NCBI GenBank assembly: GCA_964448135.1
Contig: CAYUVH010000064.1
Location: 1 to 64,000, forward strand
Source of the DNA: CAYUVH01 sp964448135
GTDB lineage: Bacteria; Verrucomicrobiota; Verrucomicrobiia; Limisphaerales; UBA8199
DNA: 64,000 nt
Reading direction: 5' to 3'
A program made the position numbers and the translations under genes. The notes under the pieces are model-generated. The model saw nothing but the letters and a program-made list of their open reading frames with translations. It ran no database searches and was not told the origin of the DNA. Below, one piece after another: positions 17,343 through 24,902 of the stretch; position 1 is the stretch's first letter, and each line of letters opens with the position of its first letter.

Positions 17343-17398
17343 GGCCCCTGGAGCTTGAAGCTTCCCTGGTCCTTGGTGCTTGGTCCTTGGAGTCGTTG
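17343..17398. repeat. CTTGGTGCTTGGTCCTTGGAG-type repeat, copy 1
   Basis: A run of 7-8-nt words (CTTGGTG, CTTGGTC, CTTGGAG, GGAGCTTGAAG). This family occurs at eight sites in the window in both orientations, always beside genes. This copy lies upstream of the DA1-like gene, in the gap 17213-17575. Confidence 0.75.
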
Positions 17399-17410
17399 AA
17401 AGCGGGTCAG

Positions 17411-17555
17411 AAATAACCACTACAAACGCAGTGCTTGACGAAGGAACGCATACTCAAGACGGTGTTCAATTAAAACTAACGACCTGCAATGTCTTTTGCG
17501 TTATGGTTGTGCTGGTTTAATCTATAAACAAGCTGTCGTATTTTAATTGTTAGGC
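17411..17555 (+). other. attC-like recombination site, left of cassette 1 (3' part)
   Basis: About 145 bp homologous to 17905-18048. Shared words include TAACCACTAC, AGTGCTTGA, CTTTTGCGTTATGGTTGTGC and ATAAACAAGCTGTCGTAT. Homology ends at the core site GTTAGGC (17549-17555, fits GTTRRRY). Sequence after the core differs completely between the two copies, as expected at a cassette boundary. Confidence 0.55.
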
Positions 17556-17575
17556 GCACACTCGAGCGCATCAAA

Positions 17576-17824
17576 ATGAGCAAGCCCAAGCGACCACTTA
17601 CCGATGAAGAGTTGACCATCCTTGGCATGATTCAGCGAATGTATGGCGACCAGAACAAGCTCGATGATGTTTTTTGTTCGGATTCAGATGAGGCGGTCAT
17701 ATTTGTCAAGGACACCGCTGGGACTGTTGGCCTCTGCGCGGTGCTTACCAATATCGCCCGCGAGTCTCGTGACCTAGGTTTGACAGAGGAGCAGACATGT
17801 CAGCGATTCTTGATACCAACATGA
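17576..17824 (+). CDS. Small cassette-borne protein of unknown function
   Basis: An 82-residue acidic soluble protein with no signal peptide. The N-terminus (LTDEELTILGMIQRMYG) is predicted helical and the centre has a short strand-like run EAVIFVKD. I recognise no family. Lower GC and AT-rich flanks set it apart from its neighbours, consistent with acquisition. It begins 21 bp after an attC-like core and ends 8 bp before the next one, as cassette genes do. Confidence 0.55.
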   Translation: MSKPKRPLTDEELTILGMIQRMYGDQNKLDDVFCSDSDEAVIFVKDTAGTVGLCAVLTNIARESRDLGLTEEQTCQRFLIPT

Positions 17825-17831
17825 CATTGTG

Positions 17832-18048
17832 GCCTAACCCGGCACATGCACTGGACGACAGGATGCCGCGTAATCACCCAATAATCAGGGGTAAAATTGT
17901 GGTGGTTAACCACTACGAACGAAGTGCTTGATGAAGCAAGGCACATTCAAGAGCATGACTGGTTAACCGTGTCGAAAAGCAATATCTTTTGCGTTATGGT
18001 TGTGCTGGCTCAATATATAAACAAGCTGTCGTATATTAATTGTTAGAA
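17832..18048 (+). other. attC-like recombination site between cassettes 1 and 2
   Basis: Begins with GCCTAAC (17832-17838), the complement of the GTTAGGC that opens cassette 1, followed by CCGGCACATGCACTGGACG. It ends with GTTAGAA (18042-18048). It includes the 145-bp block also found at 17411-17555. Two copies of the palindrome GGTTAACC (17904 and 17961) lie inside, so it may be a composite of two sites or an attC with an insertion. Confidence 0.5.
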
Positions 18049-18049
18049 C

Positions 18050-18451
18050 ATGAGCAACCGTCTAATCGTGGTCTGTCTGCTTGCCGTGCTGGCTACTTCG
18101 TGCGGTCCCCAAATTAAAGTGGGGCAATCCACTCTTTCGCCTGACAACAAATGGTTCATACACTTGGAAACCCAATCGCTCGGCCCAACAAATGGTTGCG
18201 CTCGGATTGATATTTACGATACGGCCATTTACCCGTCGTTGAAGACGCAGCCGCTGGAGGTGAATCGTGCGTCAGGCCCACCCACTGCATCGTTCACCGT
18301 TCCAATTTTTATCAATGCCCGCTCCGCAGAGTTGAAGTGGAACACTGCAAGCACGGTTTTGCGAATAGAGCAACGCGCAGTAAACGCAAACCCGGCTATC
18401 TACTACGCGGTGGACGTGACTAACTTTAGCTTCTCGAAGGTGGACAAATGA
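18050..18451 (+). CDS. Putative cassette-borne lipoprotein
   Basis: 133 residues. The N-terminus MSNRLIVVCLLAVLATSCG has a basic residue, a hydrophobic core and a lipobox-like LATSC, so lipidation on the Cys is likely. The remainder is beta-rich and has no recognised family. Its ATG is 2 bp after the cassette core site GTTAGAA, and its TGA is 1 bp before the complementary TTCTAAC. This leaves almost no untranslated sequence, a usual feature of gene cassettes; a promoter would have to come from upstream. Confidence 0.55.
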   Translation: MSNRLIVVCLLAVLATSCGPQIKVGQSTLSPDNKWFIHLETQSLGPTNGCARIDIYDTAIYPSLKTQPLEVNRASGPPTASFTVPIFINARSAELKWNTASTVLRIEQRAVNANPAIYYAVDVTNFSFSKVDK

Positions 18452-18452
18452 G

Positions 18453-18507
18453 TTCTAACCCGCCGCGTCAACCAACGCAGACGGGCTTAAACTTGTGATG
18501 GTTAGAC
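18453..18507 (+). other. Short attC-like site after cassette 2
   Basis: 55 bp from TTCTAAC to GTTAGAC. The interior can form a stem GCC(G)CGTC/GACGGGC with one bulged G; extrahelical bases are a hallmark of attC sites. The GGCTTAAAC ... GTTAGAC ending resembles the L'-R' half of classical sites. Confidence 0.5.
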
Positions 18508-18540
18508 GGTTGACCCAGTGGGAGCTTCGCCCGTCTCCCG

Positions 18541-19260
18541 CTACTTGATCCCCATCAACCGCTGCTGCCAGATCCGGAACAAATAAACCGTGGCGCGCAC
18601 ATCGCGCAGGCAATACTCGGCGATCTCCCGGTAACGTCCCTCCGCCAGCAGCGCATTCACGTCGTTGCCCGTGACCCCGTGGCTTTTGGGTGATTCGATG
18701 CCGAAGGCCTTGCAGTAAAAATCCAGGTTGAACCGCCGCGCCGCGCCTTCGCGCCCGCTCACGTTGTAAAAAGTCAGTTGCTCCGCGAGGTCGCAGTGCG
18801 GCTCCACCTGAAAGCGGTAGCCGAGCCAGTCCTTGCGTGTGATCGGCACATCACACAGCGCGGAACGCAGATACAAAAACGGCACGTCAAATCCGCGGCC
18901 ATTAAAGGTCACGATGTGATCGTAACGCTTCGCCGTCTCCCAAAATGAATTAAGCAGCTCCGCTTCATCCGCGCAGGGAATGAATTTCACCGGCGCTGAC
19001 TCGTCCTCCGCCTCGTCGAAATCGTCCGCGGTGAAAAGGACCTGCCCGCGTTCGCTCTCGGCATTGAGCATCGCAATGCAAACCACCTGGGCTGTGAACG
19101 GCCAGAGATTGAATTGCCGTTGAATCTCTGCCCGGCGCGCTTCGCGGCCCGCTTCATCCGCGATTTTTTCGCTGTCGCGAAACAAATACTCGAGCTGCGC
19201 CTCGTCAAAAGTTTCCTTCGGCAGCGCGGAGGTTTCTATGTCGAATACGAGTTTGGCCAT
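18541..19260 (-). CDS. DEDDy-type 3'-5' exonuclease (PolB-exonuclease-related)
   Basis: A 239-residue RNase H-fold nuclease. Exo I is FDIET (Asp and Glu ligands), Exo II is TFNGRGFDVPFL with the catalytic Asp, and Exo III is YCLRDVRAT with Asp and the DEDDy-type Tyr four residues before it. It matches the family of stand-alone exonucleases related to the proofreading domain of family B polymerases. Cytoplasmic; the substrate is presumably single-stranded DNA or RNA 3' ends. It stands alone, convergent with the cassette region and divergent from the histidine kinase. Confidence 0.85.
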   Translation of the reverse strand: MAKLVFDIETSALPKETFDEAQLEYLFRDSEKIADEAGREARRAEIQRQFNLWPFTAQVVCIAMLNAESERGQVLFTADDFDEAEDESAPVKFIPCADEAELLNSFWETAKRYDHIVTFNGRGFDVPFLYLRSALCDVPITRKDWLGYRFQVEPHCDLAEQLTFYNVSGREGAARRFNLDFYCKAFGIESPKSHGVTGNDVNALLAEGRYREIAEYCLRDVRATVYLFRIWQQRLMGIK

Positions 19261-19329
19261 GGCGGGAACTTAATCGTTGTGTCCTTGGTAGCTGGCGCGT
19301 GAGACTGAGGCCAGCCTTTTTCCGCCATG

Positions 19330-19460
19330 TAACGCAGGTTTCCCACCTGCTGTATCGCGGATTTGCAATCCGCAGGGATTGGCCTGCTCCAAGCGCGAAA
19401 GTATTTGGGCAGCCAGCCGACTGGAAGTCGGCGATACAGCAGGTGGGAAACCTGCGCTAC
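19330..19460. repeat. Four-hairpin dispersed repeat, copy B
   Basis: 131 bp with the same four stem-loops as 5491-5622. In this copy the two outer arms are also complementary to each other over 29 bases with one mismatch (TAACGCAGG... against ...CCTGCGCTA). It fills the space between the divergent exonuclease and histidine kinase genes. Confidence 0.85.
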
Positions 19461-19543
19461 GATTGGCGCTCAATATGGAGATGCGCGTGGTGCCGATTCC
19501 GCTTGGCGCTGGCCCGCGGCGGGTCCAAAATTGTGGTTCCGGA

Positions 19544-20932
19544 ATGACACCCAGATTAAAACAGCTTCTGGCACGCGGCCCCGAACTGATCCACGAGGAG
19601 CGGGTCTTCCTGAAGGACTACCCCATCGCCGAATTGGGCATCACGCTGGTGTATGTGTTCCTCGGCGCCGTCTGGGTGGTTTTCACCGACGAGCTCTTTG
19701 ACGCCATCAAGGTCGAGAAGGCCAGTTATGCCGCGCTGGAGGCGGTGCGCGGACTGAACTTCATTGTGGTCACCGGCTTCGTGCTTTACCTGGTGCTGCG
19801 CCGGAATTTCCATCGCCGTCGCCTGGCCGAGGAGGCCGCCCGCCTGAGCAAGGAACGCTTTGAAGCCGTGGCCCACGCCACCACCGACGCGATCTGGGAT
19901 TGGAACCTGGAGACCAATGTCCTTTGGTGGAGTGAGGGGGTGCAAAAGCTTTTTGGCTACCGCCCGGAGGAAGTTTCCAATCGCATTGATTGGTGGCTGG
20001 ACCGCATGCATCCCGAGGACAAGGATCGTGTGGTGGATACCGTCCGCCGCATCAGCGAATCCGGCGGGCAGAGCTGGACCGGCCACTATCGCGTCCGCCG
20101 CGCCGACGGCAGTTACGCCACGGTGCTGGACCGCGGCTACATCCTGCGCGACCCCACCAACCGCCCGGTGCGGCTCGTCGGCGGCGTTAGCGATATCACC
20201 GAGCGGCGCAAAGCCGAGGAGGCGTTGGAGAATTCCCGCCGCCAGCTGCGCGCGTTGTCCGCGCGGCTGCAAAGTTCGCGCGAAAAGGAACGCGCCCAGG
20301 TGAGCCGCGAAATCCACGACGACCTCGGCCAGCAACTCACGGCCATCAAGATGAATCTCGACTGGCTGGAGCGGCGCCTTGGCGAAAAAGAGGGTGATCC
20401 CTCGGTCAACCCCATGCTGGATCGGGCCGTCGAATGCTCCGAACAGATTGATAACGCGATCACCAGCGTCCAACGCATCGCCACCGATTTGCGCCCGGGC
20501 CTGCTGGACAGCCTCGACCTGGGCGCCGCGCTCCGCCAGGAGACCGAGCGTTTTCAGCAGCGCTCCGGCCTGGTCTGCAAACTCTCGTTGCCCGAGGAAC
20601 CGCCGCAGCTTTCGCGCGACGCTTCGACCGCGGTTTTTCGCGTGTTGCAGGAAGCCCTTACCAACGTCGCCCGGCACGCCAAGGCGGCGAATGTCTCCGT
20701 TTCCTTCGAGGCCAGCCGCGAGCAGGCGCTGCTCACCGTGGAGGACGACGGCATCGGCATCCCGGCTTCCGCGATCGGGCATTCGAAGTCCATTGGCTTG
20801 ATTGGCATGACCGAACGCGCCAGCATCCTGGGCGGCGATGTCTCCATTACTCCGATTTCTCCGCGCGGCACGCGCGTGCTCCTGCGGCTGCCGGCGGCGG
20901 CGGACGACACTCAATTCTGGGCCGACCTATGA
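19544..20932 (+). CDS. PAS-domain sensor histidine kinase (NarX/LiaS-type, HisKA_3)
   Basis: 462 residues. Two transmembrane helices (about 31-48 and 70-86), a PAS/PAC domain (about 101-225, ending SDITERRKAEE), the HisKA_3 phosphoacceptor His258 in SREIHDDLGQQL, and an HATPase domain with NVARHAKA, DDGIGI and GLIGMTERA. The short loop between the helices makes a large external sensor domain unlikely; the PAS domain probably senses a cytoplasmic or redox cue. The start is ATG 19544; the open frame runs 55 codons further into a dispersed repeat. It overlaps the response regulator by 4 bp (ATGA). Confidence 0.9.
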   Translation: MTPRLKQLLARGPELIHEERVFLKDYPIAELGITLVYVFLGAVWVVFTDELFDAIKVEKASYAALEAVRGLNFIVVTGFVLYLVLRRNFHRRRLAEEAARLSKERFEAVAHATTDAIWDWNLETNVLWWSEGVQKLFGYRPEEVSNRIDWWLDRMHPEDKDRVVDTVRRISESGGQSWTGHYRVRRADGSYATVLDRGYILRDPTNRPVRLVGGVSDITERRKAEEALENSRRQLRALSARLQSSREKERAQVSREIHDDLGQQLTAIKMNLDWLERRLGEKEGDPSVNPMLDRAVECSEQIDNAITSVQRIATDLRPGLLDSLDLGAALRQETERFQQRSGLVCKLSLPEEPPQLSRDASTAVFRVLQEALTNVARHAKAANVSVSFEASREQALLTVEDDGIGIPASAIGHSKSIGLIGMTERASILGGDVSITPISPRGTRVLLRLPAAADDTQFWADL

Positions 20933-21561
20933 TTCGTATTTTGATTGCCGATGACCATGAACTCCTGCGGCGCGGCTTGCGCGGCATCCTCGCGGAGGCT
21001 TTTCCCAAGCTCACCGTGGCTGAAGCGGTGGACGCCCGTGAGGCGCTCGCCCTCGCCGAGAAACAGAAGTGGGATATCATCCTCATGGACATCAACATGC
21101 CCGGCCGCAGCGGTTTGGAGGCGCTCCAGGATTTGCGGCGACTTTACCCTCAGACGCCGGTCATCGTGCTGAGCGCGTTTCCTGAACGCGACTACGCGGT
21201 GCGGGCCTTCAAGCTCGGCGCCGCCGGCTACGTCTCCAAGCAAACGGCCGCCAGCGAACTCATCATGGCCGTCCGCAAAGCCCTCGACGGCGGACGCTAT
21301 GTCACGCCGTTGCTGGCCGAAGCCCTCGCGGCCACGATTGCCGGCGACAACACGGCTTCCCCGCACGAAACGCTTTCCAATCGCGAGCTGCAGGTCTTCC
21401 GCCTCGTCGCGATCGGCAAGACGCTCAAGGAAATCGCCGCCGAACTTTCGCTCAGCGAAAAGACCATTGGCACTTACCGCGCCCGCATCTCGCAAAAAAT
21501 CGGCCTCAGCACCAACGTCGAACTGGCCCGCTACGCCGTGCTGCACAAAATTGTCGAGTAG
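20929..21561 (+). CDS. NarL/FixJ-family response regulator
   Basis: 210 residues. An N-terminal receiver with acidic pocket ADDHE, phosphoacceptor Asp54 (ILMDINMPG), Ser in VLSAF and the conserved Lys in YVSKQ. A C-terminal LuxR-type helix-turn-helix follows (LSNRELQVFRLVAIGKTLKE ... LSEKTIGTYRARI). The start overlaps the kinase stop, so the pair is an operon and the cognate partner of the upstream kinase. Targets are unknown. Confidence 0.93.
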   Translation: MIRILIADDHELLRRGLRGILAEAFPKLTVAEAVDAREALALAEKQKWDIILMDINMPGRSGLEALQDLRRLYPQTPVIVLSAFPERDYAVRAFKLGAAGYVSKQTAASELIMAVRKALDGGRYVTPLLAEALAATIAGDNTASPHETLSNRELQVFRLVAIGKTLKEIAAELSLSEKTIGTYRARISQKIGLSTNVELARYAVLHKIVE

Positions 21562-21602
21562 CGCTTCTTGTATCAGCCGCCTGCAGGTTTCCTTGCAGTT
21601 TT

Positions 21603-21668
21603 GAGGCCTTGAAGTTTGGATTTTGGAGCTTCACTGGAGCTTGGTCCTTGGTGCTTGGAGCTTTTCCC
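21603..21668. repeat. CTTGGTCCTTGGTGCTTGGAG-type repeat, copy 2
   Basis: Follows the response-regulator stop by about 40 bp. Words TTGGAGCTT, CTTGGTC, CTTGGTG and CTTGGAG are arranged head to tail. The rest of the 454-bp gap 21562-22015 holds no gene I can support. Confidence 0.75.
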
Positions 21669-22015
21669 CTGTCAGGCAAACACCCGACACCCTGTCCTGC
21701 GCTCACCGCTCACGTTTTTGAGGTTTTTGCCAACTAGTCCGTTGCGTGATTTGGGCCGATGCTGTGCCCATGAAAAAGAGAATCGTCAGTCTGAAGATCA
21801 GCACGAATCTCGGGATTAATCATTCCCAACAATTTTGCTGGTCGGAGAAGAACCGAGTCAGAGTCGTACCTCACCTTGCGGCTCCTCGTTTATCCCCTGT
21901 CTTCCCGGCCAGCGCTTTTTCCCAATGCCGGTCCACCCAACCGAGCGCGCCGGACTGGCGCATCTCCGGCGAACAAGACTCAACCCAGGAGTAACCTTAT
22001 GGAAGGAAAGAGTGT

Positions 22016-22600
22016 ATGCCTGCAAATACCCGTAACGGTCCTCCCGGATTGCGCCTGGGCGCCGAGGATCCGGACCGCCGTTCCCCGGTCGCACCGGCCC
22101 GCGGATCGCAGCGCGAGCCTCACGCCCGGATACTCGAGACGCATCAGCCTGCCGCCTCGAATGAAAGCCCGATGGTCGCCGGCCTGACTTCCTCCCGCCC
22201 GCGCGAGTTCGCGGTGCTGGTGGCCGATCAATCGATCCTGGTGCGATCCGCCTTGCGGTCCATGCTGGACGAGGACGCGGAACTTTTCCTCGCGGGTGAA
22301 GCCTTGAGCGGCGCCGAGGCCATGGAACAGGCGTTCCGCCTGCGGCCAGCGGCGGTCCTCCTCGCCGTCAATCTTCCCGATCACAACGGCTTCGAAGTTG
22401 CCCAACGCATCAAACGCACGGTGCCCGATTGCATCGTAGTGTTGCTGGCGGGCATCACCGATCCCTGCGTGGAAGAAGCCGCCAAAGTCTTCGGGGCCGA
22501 CGCCGTCTGCGCGCGGACGGGTGATCCGGATGGGATTCGGGACACTCTGCGCCGGCTGACGCAATTTGTGGAGTCCCGTTCCGCTTCAGCGGGAAGGTGA
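22016..22600 (+). CDS. Stand-alone pseudo-receiver protein
   Basis: 194 residues. A disordered, Pro/Arg-rich N-terminus (1-62) precedes a CheY-like fold (about 64-185). The acidic pocket keeps Asp71, but the phosphoacceptor position is Ala117 (VLLAVNLPDHNGFE), the switch Thr/Ser position is Ala145 and the conserved Lys is Arg167. Phosphorylation is therefore unlikely and a protein-interaction role is probable. No output domain is present. ATG 22016 follows GGAAGGAAAG. A second ribosome-binding-site-like CCAGGAG precedes ATG 22000 in another frame that closes at 22187, so the true start or an old frameshift near 22000-22190 should be kept in mind. It lies 454 bp after the two-component pair. 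Confidence 0.7.
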   Translation: MPANTRNGPPGLRLGAEDPDRRSPVAPARGSQREPHARILETHQPAASNESPMVAGLTSSRPREFAVLVADQSILVRSALRSMLDEDAELFLAGEALSGAEAMEQAFRLRPAAVLLAVNLPDHNGFEVAQRIKRTVPDCIVVLLAGITDPCVEEAAKVFGADAVCARTGDPDGIRDTLRRLTQFVESRSASAGR

Positions 22601-22677
22601 GCCGTCCGAACCGCGCCGGTTTTGTGCTCGAACCCGGCGTTTTGGACGTCGTGCCGTCCCGCTGAAACGAAACGGGA
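22574..22677. repeat. Imperfect 21-bp inverted repeat at the end of the pseudo-receiver gene
   Basis: Arms 22574-22594 (TCCCGTTCCGCTTCAGCGGGA, one base over 20, given here as TCCCGTTCCG plus CTTCAGCGGGA) and 22657-22677 pair with two mismatches. The left arm lies inside the last codons of the pseudo-receiver gene. There is no U-tract, so it is more likely a repeat than a factor-independent terminator. Confidence 0.6.
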
Positions 22678-22714
22678 TTTCGAAGCTTTCGCGCCGGGAG
22701 TCGTCAGCAGGCGC

Positions 22715-23710
22715 TCAAGTTTTTTCCGCTGCGACCCGCAACAGCACTTTCCCAAACGGCCCGCGCGCCAGGTGTTCGAATGCCGGTATCAGGTCTTCAA
22801 ACGGAAACACCCGGTCCACGATCGGCTTGAAGTTTGCCTGGCCCATCACCCGCACGACGTCATTCCAGGCGGCGCGGCTTTCCTCATTCGTGTAAGCGCT
22901 GGCGGCCACCCCGCCCAGTCGCAGCCGGCGGAAAAATAGAGTCGCCGTGTTGAAATCCGGCACCGTCCCCGAGAGGCGGCCCACCAGGCTCACCCGCCCG
23001 TGCTCGCCCAAAGTATCGATCACCTGCGGCAATAATTTCCCGCCGACATTATCAATCGCCAGATCCACGCGGCGAGGCTTGAACTCCGTTTTCAAATCGC
23101 CGAACCAGTGCCCGTTCTCCGGATCATAAACCGCGGTCGCGCCCAACTCCTTCAGCCTCTGGCGCTTTGCTTCGCCTCGCGAGAGCGCAATCACTTTGAA
23201 TCCCATCGCCAAAGCCAGGTGCACGCTTGCCACGCCCACGCCGCCCGAAGCGCCCGTGATCAACACGATCGCTCCCGCTGGGAGCGGACCCCACATCGTC
23301 AGCGCCTGCCACGCCGTCACATACACCAGGGCCGAGCCCGCACTCTGCTCCTCCGACCACCCGGCCGGCATCTCGATCAAATCCTGTTCCGGCACCGCGA
23401 CGCGTTCCGCAAAAGTTCCCGGACGATTCACGCCCGTCTCGCCACGCAGCATCGCCCGCCGATCCCCCACCCGCGCGCTGGTTACTCCCTCGCCTACTTC
23501 CACCACCGTCCCCACCCCGTCCCGACCCATGATATGGGGCAATTCCGGGCGCGCTGGATAAAGTCTTTCCGCGAGATAACGATCCGCCGGATTCAACCCC
23601 GCATAACTCACCTGCAACACCACCTCCCCGCGTCCCGCCCGTGGCGCCGGCACTTCCTCCATCCGCAAACCCTTCAACCCTGTATATTCCTGCAACCGCC
23701 AGGCTTTCAT
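22715..23710 (-). CDS. MDR-family NADPH:quinone reductase-like oxidoreductase
   Basis: 331 residues of the zinc-independent medium-chain dehydrogenase/reductase type. A GroES-like N-terminal domain has GLNPADRYLAE and HIMGRDGVG; the Rossmann motif is ITGASGGVGVASVHLA. The structural-zinc Cys cluster is missing, which fits quinone oxidoreductases and enoyl reductases rather than alcohol dehydrogenases. NADPH is the likely cofactor. It stands as a single gene with a promoter presumably in the 23711-23933 gap. Confidence 0.88.
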   Translation of the reverse strand: MKAWRLQEYTGLKGLRMEEVPAPRAGRGEVVLQVSYAGLNPADRYLAERLYPARPELPHIMGRDGVGTVVEVGEGVTSARVGDRRAMLRGETGVNRPGTFAERVAVPEQDLIEMPAGWSEEQSAGSALVYVTAWQALTMWGPLPAGAIVLITGASGGVGVASVHLALAMGFKVIALSRGEAKRQRLKELGATAVYDPENGHWFGDLKTEFKPRRVDLAIDNVGGKLLPQVIDTLGEHGRVSLVGRLSGTVPDFNTATLFFRRLRLGGVAASAYTNEESRAAWNDVVRVMGQANFKPIVDRVFPFEDLIPAFEHLARGPFGKVLLRVAAEKT

Positions 23711-23802
23711 ATAATCAGGTTCGGAGGTGCGGCTTTGGCTGGCAGCGCACTGGCAATATCGATTTGTGAAATCATATTATTGAGCGCGAACGAATCATTT
23801 TT

Positions 23803-23918
23803 CCGGAGCGCGGCTGTCCCCCAGCCGCCGCGGATACGATCTGAACGGCGCACCCGTACCGATTGGACCGTTGGATACAAATTTGCACGCGCTGCGGCTG
23901 AGGACAGCCGCGCTCCGG
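23803..23918. repeat. Perfect 17-bp inverted repeat (CCGGAGCGCGGCTGTCC)
   Basis: Arms at 23803-23819 and 23902-23918 are exact complements, separated by 82 bp. A related single word, GCCGCGCTCCGGGACAGCC, occurs near 11965. It lies between the starts/ends of the MDR and lipoprotein genes. Confidence 0.75.
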
Positions 23919-23933
23919 GGAAGCATGTTTCAG

Positions 23934-24776
23934 CTACCTCGGCGCCGCACTCTGGACCGGCCCCGACGGCGCGTTTGGATCCTCGATGGGCACCTTCTTC
24001 AAAGTCAGATGCCGCTGCCGCGCAACGATCTCACCGACCAGCAATTGCGGATCGTCGTACCGCACAAATCCCGGCGGCGGCTCAAACAATTCGCCCATGG
24101 GGATGTTCGTCTTCACCTTTGACAGCTTCAGTGTCGGCAAAGTGGACTGTCCCACCGCGACGATTTTCAACGCGATGTCCCCCAGATCGGGCGCCCGCCA
24201 TACCTGATACGCGGCGCTGGTGCCGTCGCTCATCTTGACGGTGGCCTCCTCGCGAATGCAGCGATGGCCCTCGATTTTTTCCGTGCCCGCCGCCCGGGAC
24301 CCGAAGCTGACCTCCGTTGGTCTCGCCGCCGCGCCGACGGCCGCGTAGCCCTGCAACGCCTCGCTCACCAAATACCCGTTTCCCGTGGCCTCGTCCCAGA
24401 TGAACATGAAACCGGCCGCGCGCGAACCTTTCCGCGCCTTCTTGTCGGGCTGCGCCGCGAACATGATGCGGCTGCCGCGCACCAGCAGCTCGCCTTCGCG
24501 AATCCCGAGCCGGTCGGAGAACCAGTTCGTCTCCAGATTCACGTGCGCGCTGTAACCCGCGGCGTTCGTGAGCAGCGCGCCCATGCCCCCGCGAATGAAG
24601 GCCGGCGTTTCGGTTGGAAATCGCTCCGCGTACGCCTCCGCCGGCGTCAGCTTGTGGGCGTCGCTGGAACATCCTGCCGACAAAAGCAGGGCCGCGAGCA
24701 GCCCGGCCGCGCCGGCGCCGAAGCCCGTAACGTATTTCAAATTTTGAACCAAACCCGCAAAAGCACTAGATTGCAT
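23934..24776 (-). CDS. Putative lipoprotein of unknown function
   Basis: 280 residues. A long hydrophobic N-terminus (GAGAAGLLAALLLSAGC) ends in a lipobox with Cys about 36, followed by SSD. The mature part is beta-rich and resembles LolA/DUF4412-type lipoprotein-binding folds (repeated short strands such as RGSRIMFAAQ, AAGFMFIWDEATGNG, EGHRCIREEATVKM), but I cannot name the family. It ends in a Pro-rich tail. No co-transcribed partner is evident; the divergent neighbour is a small channel-like membrane protein. Confidence 0.7.
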   Translation of the reverse strand: MQSSAFAGLVQNLKYVTGFGAGAAGLLAALLLSAGCSSDAHKLTPAEAYAERFPTETPAFIRGGMGALLTNAAGYSAHVNLETNWFSDRLGIREGELLVRGSRIMFAAQPDKKARKGSRAAGFMFIWDEATGNGYLVSEALQGYAAVGAAARPTEVSFGSRAAGTEKIEGHRCIREEATVKMSDGTSAAYQVWRAPDLGDIALKIVAVGQSTLPTLKLSKVKTNIPMGELFEPPPGFVRYDDPQLLVGEIVARQRHLTLKKVPIEDPNAPSGPVQSAAPR

Positions 24777-24902
24777 AGAGTATCAGACGACTCATGACCC
24801 TAGCCGGTTCAAAACCAAATGCCAAGCGCCCGGACGGCGGCGGGGGAAGAAGAAGGCTAAAAGCTAAAGGCTGAAGGGCCGAAACTACTAAAAATATTTC
24901 TT

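Larger units (their letters stand above)
17549..18507 (+). mobile_element. Two integron-type gene cassettes without integrase (CALIN-like)
   Basis: Two small plus-strand genes are each enclosed by core sites that fit cassette logic. Cassette 1 starts at GTTAGGC (17549) and has the exact complement GCCTAAC (17832) 8 bp after its stop codon. Cassette 2 starts at GTTAGAA (18042) and has the exact complement TTCTAAC (18453) just after its stop. The last site closes at GTTAGAC (18501-18507). In excised cassettes these two ends pair to form the simple site, so the matched complements are strong evidence. No tyrosine-recombinase integrase lies in the window. The middle site (17832-18048, 217 bp) is longer than usual attC sites. 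Confidence 0.6.

Noticed and set aside
17405..18530. Simple tandem duplication instead of integron cassettes
   Set aside because: The two genes are unrelated, and homology stops at core sites with matching complements, which duplication alone does not explain.
19379..19543. 55-residue N-terminal extension of the histidine kinase
   Set aside because: It is also translated from the four-hairpin repeat; ATG 19544 precedes the first membrane helix directly.
21746..21994. Possible 82-codon gene between the response regulator and the pseudo-receiver
   Set aside because: No ribosome-binding site at its start, no family resemblance, and another overlapping frame is equally open.
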